DNA from: Capronia americana
Taxonomy: Eukaryota; Ascomycota; Eurotiomycetes; Chaetothyriales; Herpotrichiellaceae
NCBI GenBank assembly: GCA_016110215.1
Contig: JADWQD010000005.1
Span: 806,001-870,000 of the forward strand
DNA: 64,000 bases
Direction: 5' to 3'
In this document: one piece after another, positions 10,165 through 19,146 of the stretch
Layout: every line of letters begins with the position of its first letter
How positions within the stretch are numbered: the first letter of the stretch is position 1
Program-made: the position numbers and the translations under genes
Notes under the pieces: model-generated
Seen by the model: the letters and a program-made list of their open reading frames with translations, nothing else
Database searches by the model: none
What the model was told of the DNA's origin: nothing

Positions 10165-11111
10165 AGTGGTAAGCTGTAGTACGAATAGTCTAGGCAGAGT
10201 GGACAGGTAAGTGCTGCTCCAGAAAGGTGAGTTTTAGTAGTTTGCTAGTTCATCCCCTTTGTGGCTGGCAGCAAGATGAATCAAGGACGCACCAAGTACA
10301 GAAGGCAGATAAGTAAGTTTTCACGCCATCAATGTAGGTCGAGGGGTCTAGTTGAGCTAACAACAGCTTCTCGCCGTCGTCGATATTCCCCCCTCCTTGT
10401 TTGTCTGCAGGAGCATTTTCCTCCAAGCAACCATCAGAATATTGCCCACAGTCACCGTCTCACTAGTTGGCTTTAAATGTAACAACGGTCTACATAGTTA
10501 GTGTAGTGGATGGAGTGTAGAAGGCTGTTCTGCCCGAGACCACGCCCCGGCTTTCGCCTCTTCCTCTACGAGTATGGAAAGGGAAGAATGGTGAACGGGA
10601 CCAGAAGAACAACGTAGCTTTGGAAAGCAATTCCAGGGCCAGTGGTTCGTACGGGAAGAGCACTCGATGGCATAGGGACACAGTATAGTATATGATTCCG
10701 CTGGTCCTCGATCGATAGACTATCCATATTTACTAAACCCTCCCCCGGGCCGCTCATTCATAAGACCATTCGATCCTCGCCAGCTTCAAAACTCGCATTA
10801 CTTCCCTTGTTTTCTCCCCGCTTTCCAAGGATGATATTTTGTTCTCGCAAACTCCGGCAGGGTGTTTGACTGGTTAAAGTCACTTCAGTCGATGCCAACA
10901 GACCGCCTGTCCAATCCTAATTATTATCTATCATGATGGGGCACAACCGCTTTGACAAGACTCTCCATCGCCTGCTTGTCCGTTTCCTTGAGGTCGCAGC
11001 CCAAAGTAACCGACGCCGTTATTATATTTCGAAAGTGACGGACTGAAAAATTTCCGTGGATGCCAGGTACTGTGGTGCCCTGGCTTCGTTGCAGCGAAGA
11101 CTGGCTCCGCA
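10165..11111. other. convergent 3' spacer, no gene seen
   Basis: 947 bp between two converging genes, presumably 3' UTRs and terminators. Short open frames on both strands have no family resemblance. No RNA gene or repeat is visible. Confidence 0.4.
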
Positions 11112-13208
11112 TCAGATCGCTGGGATGCTAGAAAATCCAAACATTTGTGTATCATTATGAACAACGTTTGCGTGGGTGGGAGGCACATAATTGCCTTGGT
11201 AGGGCGGGTTCTGCGCCGAGAAGTCGGCGTTCTTATACAACGGGTTGACGATACCGCCGGGATACCTTGGGCGCGATGATGATGCGGGCGCCTGCGTTGA
11301 CGATGCCGAAGGGGTGTAGTATGTCGACGTTGTGCTTATGCTGTCGTAGTCTGGAGCACTGCTGGTCCAGCCCCATTTCTCTCGCAGGTCGTCGTGGATG
11401 AAGTCGACACGCCAGCCAGTCTCCTTCTTGATCCGATCGAAAATCTGGAGGACTTCTTCTTGCTCGCGTCTGGCCGTGAGATTCTCCCCGGCTACTGCGA
11501 GGCATCGAATCGAAGCCGAGGCGACGCCTCGGTCTTTGACATGGGCCACGATGCCGCAGATCTGTCTCGAATGGTCTAGTCTTATTTCTTGCATCTCGTC
11601 TTCCGTCTGAGGCTGCATACTAGCCAGCGGATGGACGGAGCCGATCAAGACCATGGCAGTGTGGTAGAACAACCTTGCGACGATAGTCGTCCTTTTGATA
11701 ATCCAGATCTCCGGAAACGAACTTTTCGACTTCGTCAGGTATGACTGCACTTGGCCAAGAGGATGCATGGTGGGCGGGATGCACTTATTCCAGCGGTCGC
11801 AAAACTGCTGCAAACCCAGCCATTGCTGATGCCGTTGATGGAGGCGCATCTGCTCCGCATGTACGCTGCCGTCGTGGTAGCGTCGCTGCGCTTCGGCCCG
11901 GAAGTTCGTGATCTTGGACAGGATCCAAAGCATCTTGCGCGTCCAGTCTTCTTCATGCCCGCCGACGTGTTGAGGTTCCATATTCATATTGATGCCCCAT
12001 GTATCTGGATTCCAGGCGACGCCCCAGTTGAAATGCAAGCAGCTGAACAGCTCCAGCCCGACATTCAGCCAGAAACAGGCAGCGCCGATACCCGTGGAGG
12101 TGGCGTCCCATCGACATTCCTTGATCAATGCACGCGCGCCTGCAATATGGTTCATCCTCTGCAAAGCTTTCTCGGACATGACTTCATAGACGTTGAGGAT
12201 GGTAGCCGTGGTGGCACACAGTACGCTGTCTCGGTCAGGATTTTGGAGTGACTGCAACAGCAGCTTTGTCGCGTTGTTGTAATAGTTCAGCGCATGCTCT
12301 TCGGAATAGATTGAGCTGATCAAAGTAAGATGCCGGCTTCCGCACGCCAGGAGCGCGTACCGCAGCATAGGTTCCTTGAGTGCTTGGAAGGGAATGACGC
12401 GGGTGAAGTGCTTGTCGGGGTCCATAGAGTCCATCCAAAGTCCGACTTCTTCCACGAAGATTTGCATGTATAAGACCTCGTCGCGGTCCTCCAGGTAGGT
12501 TACGGTTTGTTCTGTTTCAGGAGGGGCCATCATCGTCTGTTGATAATGCTGCCTAACTCCTTGAGTCGGGTCCGTGAAAGAGGCCATAGGGTTTGCCGCT
12601 TCGTCAAAGGTATGGTTTGCTGAAGTCGAGTATATTCCCTGGGGTGGTTCAGGGTAAGTATTTGAGTATTGTTGACTAGGTAGCTGCTGATGAGGTATGA
12701 GTGGAGCGGCCATGTGTCCGTAATCGTAAGTCATCTCTGGCATGTCCAGCCTCTGCCGTTTGGGCTCTGGTTCGAGAGGATGATACTTCTCGAGACCTCC
12801 CTGATATTCAGAAGCAATGTCGCGGGAATCGTCCTGAAAGGTGACTTTCCAATCGTGCGGTCGAGGGATTACATACACCGTCGGGTCGCATGATATGTCA
12901 ATGAAGTTCAGGCGGATGCCGCGCTTGCATTTGCGCTTGGACTTTTTGCAATTCTGGCAGTTCGGTAGCCCTTCATCGCATTTGAGATGTCTCTCGCGAC
13001 ATGTCAAACAGCCGGTTCTGACTCGTTTGGATTTCGACGATGGGACGTTGTCCGTTTTCGCTTGAGGGGTCTCAGTATCCTTCATGGAGAGCGGGCTGTT
13101 CTGTAGTGTCTGCGAAGCGGGCGTCGACTTGGTCGACGAGTCCCGGGTCATGGAACGTTGGTCCTGACCTGCTGCATCTGCCGTCGCGTATGGCGGGGTC
13201 AGTAGCAT
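11112..13208 (-). CDS. Zn2Cys6 transcription factor, OefC-like
   Basis: 698 residues from the first ATG at 13208 (M-L-L-T-P-P-Y-A-T). The binuclear zinc cluster lies at about residues 63-92: C-L-T-C-R-E-R-H-L-K-C, then C-Q-N-C-K-K-S-K-R-K-C, followed by K-R-G-I-R-L-N-F-I-D. A conserved stretch H-D-W-K-V-T-F-Q-D-D-S-R-D-I-A-S-E-Y-Q precedes a fungal-specific transcription factor region (about 240-560) with the typical helical hydrophobic repeats. This architecture resembles Aspergillus OefC, whose overexpression gives fluffy growth, and related developmental regulators; I make that link from memory of the zinc-cluster flank and rate it moderate. The frame stays open and protein-like for about 60 codons upstream of the chosen ATG, so the true start may be in an upstream exon. 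The upstream region is unusually long. Confidence 0.85.
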   Translation of the reverse strand: MLLTPPYATADAAGQDQRSMTRDSSTKSTPASQTLQNSPLSMKDTETPQAKTDNVPSSKSKRVRTGCLTCRERHLKCDEGLPNCQNCKKSKRKCKRGIRLNFIDISCDPTVYVIPRPHDWKVTFQDDSRDIASEYQGGLEKYHPLEPEPKRQRLDMPEMTYDYGHMAAPLIPHQQLPSQQYSNTYPEPPQGIYSTSANHTFDEAANPMASFTDPTQGVRQHYQQTMMAPPETEQTVTYLEDRDEVLYMQIFVEEVGLWMDSMDPDKHFTRVIPFQALKEPMLRYALLACGSRHLTLISSIYSEEHALNYYNNATKLLLQSLQNPDRDSVLCATTATILNVYEVMSEKALQRMNHIAGARALIKECRWDATSTGIGAACFWLNVGLELFSCLHFNWGVAWNPDTWGINMNMEPQHVGGHEEDWTRKMLWILSKITNFRAEAQRRYHDGSVHAEQMRLHQRHQQWLGLQQFCDRWNKCIPPTMHPLGQVQSYLTKSKSSFPEIWIIKRTTIVARLFYHTAMVLIGSVHPLASMQPQTEDEMQEIRLDHSRQICGIVAHVKDRGVASASIRCLAVAGENLTARREQEEVLQIFDRIKKETGWRVDFIHDDLREKWGWTSSAPDYDSISTTSTYYTPSASSTQAPASSSRPRYPGGIVNPLYKNADFSAQNPPYQGNYVPPTHANVVHNDTQMFGFSSIPAI

Positions 13209-16200
13209 GTAAGTTGAAGGTAGAGCCTTCGCGGGATCCAGCCCCGGAGACAGCTGCGAGGTCTGCACAGACAGGGGGTCGCCACTCGGCCTGCGGTAGG
13301 GCGCAACGTTGGCAGCGCTCGTCTCAGTTGTAGTTGACAGAGGCAGAGCCGCGGCGGGCTGGTTCGAGGAATAGTAGTGGTGCGCCAGCTTGAAACTTTA
13401 TCGGGGATTCATGGCCGTGCGCGTATCATCTGCCGTTCGTCCAGCCCCCGAATGTCGCTGTTGAAGGGGCTTTGCCCTAACCGCTGTGTCGCGAACGTTC
13501 AATCAAGTAGGAGGAAAGCAGTCGCCACTGATCTGTCTGGTCGTCAAGTTAGTAAGCAGCGGACTCGGCGCGCAATGAGAATCACGAGGACCGACGCATT
13601 GGCGGGTTGGAAACTTGGAGGGCGGATCGCACTTGTAGAGCAGCATAACAGGACAGTGGTACGACTCCTCGTCTCTTGTTTTATCTTGTTGCAACTTGGG
13701 AATGCGCGATGCGCTTCAAATGAACGATTCCTGGGATATGCTGCGTGCTGCAAAGGTAGACACTGAGTCGTCCTCATCGGTACAATGACGACATTCACCT
13801 CGACGTTGAGAAAAAGTCCGACATACCTGGGCAGAGATTTGAGCTGGGGAACACGTTGCGATCAAGTTGTATAACGGAGGGAATGGCGTTTGAGATTTGC
13901 GCAATGAGGTGTGCTGTGTATGGAGATCAAATGCTAGTCCGTGGGGGAAGGACAATTAAAGGAAGAAAAGACGAGGGTCCAGGCGTCTGATGCGATTTGA
14001 GTTCACTGGACATGGTGGAAGGTGGTGGTGATGCTCCCTCGATGGAAGTTGCAGTCTGAGTATAACCCCGGGCGATCCAGGAGTCTGGCACCGCTGACAA
14101 TTTAGGGTGTGGCTTCGAATTGGTGCTGCAGTCTTTTTTTTTGTTTCGCAAGAGGATGCTTGATGCTGGATCAGCTTGCCTGAGACTCGCTTGCGCAGAG
14201 GAATCAGAGCTAGCGATACGGAGAAGGCGACATGGAAGCGCCCGGTGATTGGCGGGACGCTGCGGCTCTCCCCCAGCGAGGGCCTCTAGGCGGCACCATC
14301 ATTCGGCAGTCGCCAAAAACATTACGGCCAGGGATGGGGTTCCAGCCTAGCGGCTAGCCTTGCTGTCCTCAGATGGACCAGGGACAGGCCCTGAGGCTTA
14401 CCGGGGGAGGCCGACTACTAGGGCCTCTGGTGGGCCAGCCAGGTAAAGGGACCTCGGGCAGGCGCAAGGATAAGGATGCATGCACTCTCGACTAGGGTTG
14501 TGGATAGGCGTCATGCTGTCGGCTCTTGGAAAGCCGCAATCTGACGGGTAGCGATGTTGACCTGTTACTGGACCGCTGCCAGCCTGATACTCATCAAACA
14601 CGATGTCAAAAAGCAGCCGGGGAGCGCCCCTCGGTAGCTGAGGACATGGATCGCAAGGGCATACGCCCATTCTCCCCAGTTTCGACTATTGAAAGCAAAA
14701 ATAACAGCTACACACTCGTTGCTGTGGAAGTCACAGAAACATCAACCCCTCCCAAGCCAATGGCCCATCGCCGGATTGCTAGCGCTACAGGGCAGATCTG
14801 TGATGATTTGTGTTCTGCTGGGCGATTGACAAGCGACTGACTGGACGGAGCACGGCTGTCACATTCCCGCCTAGATCTTGCATGTCCAAAGCAGTAAATT
14901 CGGCGTCTATCATCGCTCATCCTGACCTCGGAATGCTTTCACCTGGTGATCCTGTCCATGATTCTCGACCTTTTCTCCTCTTCCTGGCCATCCTGACGTC
15001 TCTGCCCTCTGCTAAATTCGTGCCACTGGCCCCTCATTTGGGATATCTACCGTGCTCCTGCCTCTTCTTTCGGGCTCGCTATCGTCTATCGAGGCCCAAC
15101 TCGGCGAATACCCCTGCTCTCGGGGACTTCACTCGCTTGCTTTCCCGTTTTCATCACTCAACCCCGGCGACTGAGTCCGAGGCGAAGAGTCTAACCCTCC
15201 TGCTCAGTCTTGCGATTTCGCATCGCTTCCGCCCGTGAATAGTTACGGCCCCCAAAGAGAAGTGACGGTCGGAGATCGGAATTGGGCTTTTTCGCCTGCT
15301 TGTAGACTTCATTCTCCCCGCCTTGGGCAGAGTACATAAACCGTTTTCCGCATTCGTTCTCGCTTCCATCATGCCTCGACAAACAACAGTGCCCTCAGTT
15401 CTTTTGGCGGGGCCGCTGTATCCTCTGAGCCGCCATGTCCCGGCCGGATCGTCTTTGCCCTTTTGCTGAACATTATACGAGCCGTGAGGCCTGGGTCTCG
15501 ATTCATGCACTGTGGCTTTCGAGTTGCCTCTTTTGTCACCTCGTCTGCTTACATCTTCCTCTCTGGGCCGTCTCCGCGGCTGACCCTTCCTTCGGCGTGC
15601 CCGAACAGGCACCTCCCTGGTTCTACAGGCGTCTCGCCCGCTTCTTCTGCCGAAACAGGCCTCGCTTCGGAAGGAGCGCAGCCCAAATGCAGCGTCAACG
15701 TGGCTGATGTGGCTGAATCCCACGTGGTAATAGTGGCGCGTAGTGTTTCCTTATGCGAGTGATGTGGCTCAGTCTTCCGTGGGCTGAAGTGAGACGCCTG
15801 CCTCAGGCCCCTGCCATTTCTGATACCCTGTGGTCTCTTGGTGAGCTCGCATGGACATTCACCCCCGACCCCTGCACAGCTCAACTCGTTCTCTTCGAGC
15901 CAACTCCAGCTCGAAGGATTCTCGCCTATATAGCGAATCGCCTCGTGCATGACAAGTGCCATCGAATTTCGTTTATGAATGCGCTGATGTCTGTGCAGAG
16001 GACTCTGTGCGAGAAACGTGGCAGCCTCAAACAACCGTTGGTCTGCGGCATCTCAAACCAGCATATCCGTCACGAGCCTATGAGGTTCCAGTGACAAGGT
16101 CATCGTCGACTGCTAATCATTCTGTCTCGCATTTTTGAGACAACTTTACGTCAATGCCACGAGCCTCACAGCGCTGCATCACCCGTGACCAAGACCATTC

Positions 16201-16580
16201 ACGTAGTTTCTGGAGAAAAGTACTACTACTCCTATTGTTATACCTGGGCTGGCAGTTACCGTTTGGTAAATGGCACAGCTGCATGGGTTACAAGGGTAGT
16301 ACTCTATCCAGGTTGGCGCCGCGCAAATTGACACCTCAAACTTCACTTTAGGCGGGCAGCTGTGTTCGGCCGTTAGGCCCAGACTTTGTAGCAAATAGTA
16401 GTAAGCGCGGTACGGAGTACTGTTGCACAACTGCTGTGGCGACTTCGAGAGCGGCAATAACCGACTCCAGCCATCACTGTGAAATTCAGTTCCCCCACAA
16501 TCTAGAAACTAATTACTCTGATATAAGTTGTAGTCCCTTAAAGTAGACCCAAATTTCTGCCACAGAAATGAAAGCACCCC
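13209..16580. other. long gene-poor region upstream of the Zn2Cys6 gene
   Basis: 3.4 kb with no recognisable coding sequence. The proximal 200 bp continue the frame of the Zn2Cys6 gene without an ATG as far as an in-frame TAA at 13400-13398, itself preceded by ATG at 13412-13410. The rest has scattered short frames on both strands with no protein-like character. It probably holds the long promoter/leader of the regulator. Non-coding transcripts cannot be excluded. Confidence 0.45.
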
Positions 16581-16723
16581 GCCCGCTTGGCCCAGGGGTA
16601 AGGCGTCGTATGTCAACTACAGGTCTCCTAACCATCACACACTCTCTAATGTTTGCCTTAGTCACTCGTATCAACTTCATCGATGCAATGAGAAGATCCT
16701 GTGTTCGAATCACAGAGTGGGCA
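16581..16723 (+). tRNA. tRNA-like gene (Thr-like body) with an inserted sequence or intron; anticodon unclear
   Basis: The two ends fold as a tRNA. The acceptor stem GCCCGCT (16581-16587) pairs with AGTGGGC (16716-16722) with one G-U wobble, and the discriminator is A. A D arm with an A-box-like TGGCCCAGGGGTAAGGC follows the acceptor strand. The T arm CTGTG-TTCGAAT-CACAG is perfect, giving a good B box. Between the D arm and the AGATC variable loop there are about 95 nt, too long for an ordinary anticodon arm. No placement gives both a 5-bp stem and the invariant T33. Part of the segment is internally similar (CGTATGTCAACT and CGTATCAACT). The body resembles fungal tRNA-Thr. It could be an intron-containing tRNA or a tRNA pseudogene; I cannot call the anticodon. 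Confidence 0.55.
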
Positions 16724-18187
16724 CTATCGTTCCTTTTTGTTCTCCCTCATCATGCTTTTTTTGCTAGTTTGCAGAATTGAAACCTACACGGTATGTTCAG
16801 TTGAATGCTAGTGCCCAATACCAAGCAATCCGGTCAAGCCCTGCCTGTCTTGTGTAGACATGTGATCATCAGCGACGCCGAGGTCAACCTTCCCTCTACC
16901 TCGTACTCGTAGTCCCTACTGCTACTGTTACTGCTAAAAGTCGCTGTGGAACTTGAAGTACAATTTTTGTTGAAACATCTCTGGAATACAGGTCTGTACA
17001 GGCGCCATGTCAGCGACTCCGCTCGAGTAAAGACAGCGCCCGCACAGCCCACCGGAGCACAGAAGACGTCAGAAAAGACACCTAACTACTTACTCTTGGA
17101 GCCTATGTATTCGGGACCCTCTATCGTCTCATTCATTCAAAAACCCGGATTCCTGTCTCTCGGCCCGCTCATCTGTTTCATTGTCAAGGCCTCGGGCTCA
17201 CTACATCGGTCAAGCTCCCACTGATGTCGAACGACGGAGCTAGCTGCGCAATGGTACCAGTGCTTCTAGAAAAGATGAACACGCTCAATCTCGCAGTCTC
17301 GGCTTTGATCACAGTCGATCAGTTACGGGGAGGATTTCTGTTGTTGTCGCCGGAGTACTGATGCTGCATACTCTTTGCTACCTACTGGCAACCCTGGATC
17401 ATGGTTCCTTATATTCAGTCTGTCTTCTGCTCACGCGTTACCTTTTGCGTGTGTATGCTGATATTCTTTCGCTAGCTGGAAGATGTCCCGAGGAACCAGT
17501 AACAGACGGCAGTCAAACAAAGAGTCCTCTTCATTTGAACAGCCACTGGTAGCGAATCTGGTGAGGAAGAGCATGTAGTCTTCATACCGACGCAGAGGAC
17601 ATCGTTGAATCTAGCGGACACCTCGTTGCCATCGGCCTTTCTGCGTGCTGGGGACTGCGTGCTTACCGGGTGTACTTGCACTTCAGACCTGCACTGGGCT
17701 GTCGGTCTCATCAGACACGCACAGTACGTCAAGCGGGGTGGCTCTCTGGCTTGCTGAGAAGATAGTTAGATGTCGATGCCGCACTGGACAATAACCTAGC
17801 TTTGTGCGTTTCATTGGACACGGAGGCATCCCGAGTCGTGAAAGGACAGTGGAACTCACAAACCCCAGCATGTACCTTGTCGCTTTGAGCATTTGCCGCC
17901 GTATTCCGAGATCCTAGGGTCAATTGTAGTCTGGAGATAGTTCTCAGATTCATTGGGAAACTTCTCAGCGGCTGACTGCCTTCCTAAATAGTACTTCGCC
18001 GGTATGTACAGACTGGAGTCCTCAATCAACTGTCCACTGCTTGTGCAGGTAACAAACTCGTCACTTTTACCACTAAGGGGTATTAAAGTCATCTTCTCTT
18101 CTCGGCATAGTTTTGTAGACATCCTTTTCATGGGAATTTCCCATCGGGTTTTGGTTGGCCCTGAGGGCCTTTGGAAAGGTCGTCCTG
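16724..18187. other. gene-poor region, nothing recognised
   Basis: About 1.5 kb between the tRNA-like gene and the 3' end of the small mitochondrial-type gene. Short frames on both strands look random. No repeat family or further RNA gene is visible. Confidence 0.4.
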
Positions 18188-18700
18188 TCATTTCTGATCC
18201 TTCTGATCCTTCTCGGCCTTCTCCTTGGACATCTTCTGCATCTCCTCCATTGTCATATCATTCTTGCTGGCATGTGTGATCTGTTCGCTTTGAGATGCTA
18301 GCTCGGGCTTCCATTCTCCCCTTCCCGTCTTTGCTTTCTCGAGGGAATCGGCCTTGTGACGCTCGATGTTTTCGGCTCGGCCCTCGTTATCTGCAAGAGG
18401 GAAGTCACAGATTAGTTGATTGGCTCCTCATAGAGTATGTCACCACGGAAGGAGTGTAATATGCTATAGCCCGGTCCCAATAGCAGCTTGAGCTGAGCCC
18501 GGTCCCAATAGCAGCTTGAGCTGTGCCTGCGTAGGTCGATTGCTTGTTGCCGATGGCAAGGACAAGTGGGACTACTTACGAGGATGATCTTCGCTGAGGG
18601 CAAGTCGAGCTGATGAGGTGTGAAAGCCTGCAATTGATCTGGACGTGAAAGCCCTGCCGGCATTCCGCAGGGGTGCCGATGCTCTGGCGAGGTATGACAT
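18188..18700 (-). CDS. small conserved-type protein with a mitochondrial presequence, function unknown
   Basis: Two exons give a 107-residue protein. Exon 1 (18700..18580) begins M-S-Y-L-A-R-A-S-A-P-L-R-N-A-G-R-A-F and continues F-H-T-S-S-A-R-L-A-L-S-E: Arg/Ser/Ala-rich with no acidic residue, a classic matrix-targeting presequence whose F-H-T-S-S-A-R resembles the end of many fungal presequences. The intron (18579..18391, 189 nt) has donor GTAAGT and acceptor TGCAG. Exon 2 (18390..18188) encodes a charged, helix-forming mature part: R-A-E-N-I-E-R-H-K, G-E-W-K-P-E-L-A-S, M-T-M-E-E-M-Q-K-M and a Lys/Asp/Gln-rich end. I recall similar small presequence-bearing proteins in other filamentous ascomycetes, but with no known function. 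The intron carries a perfect 28-bp tandem duplication. Confidence 0.72.
18468..18523. repeat. perfect tandem duplication, 2 x 28 bp, inside an intron
   Basis: The 28-nt unit starting AGCCCGGTCCCAATAGCAGC occupies 18468-18495 and is repeated without a mismatch at 18496-18523. It lies in the intron of the small mitochondrial-type gene and does not touch donor, branch site or acceptor. A perfect copy pair suggests a recent slippage or duplication event. Confidence 0.9.
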
Positions 18701-19146
18701 AGTGACGAAAGATGTAAACGTCGAGGAAGGATGTTCGGGGAATTGAAAGGTCGAATGAATCGGCTTGAGTCGCCTGAGTGCGTTTGAATAACCTGTGTAT
18801 GGCTCTCTAAGTAGGGGCTTTTACCAAGGGATGCATCAAGTTTGGTGGGAAAAAGGTTGGTTCGTTCCTGTGGTGGTGATGGAAGGTGCCGAGGGCAAGC
18901 TGCTGTTGTGCTTCGATGACGTCGATTGCTCACTGACGGACCCTTTTGCTCATTGGCTTTAGCAAACATGGCGAAACTCCGGCCCTGGAAATCACAATCG
19001 AAGATATCGTCATTGGTGGGTGGGTCGGAAGAATTTCCCATAGTTTATTTTGTAGTGCACGGTAGAGGCTTGGCATCAGTCGCGTTCAGCCTCGGACGCG
19101 CCTTCCTCTTGTGAGACAAAGAAGGCACATCCCTCATTGAGAAACC
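18701..19146. promoter_or_regulatory. divergent promoter region
   Basis: 446 bp between two diverging start codons. It must contain the leaders and promoters of both flanking genes. No gene and no distinctive motif was identified. Confidence 0.4.

Noticed and set aside
14810..15238. 142-codon frame in the region upstream of the Zn2Cys6 gene
   Set aside because: Composition resembles translated non-coding DNA (Ser/Leu/Pro/Arg), with no motif and no clear start context.
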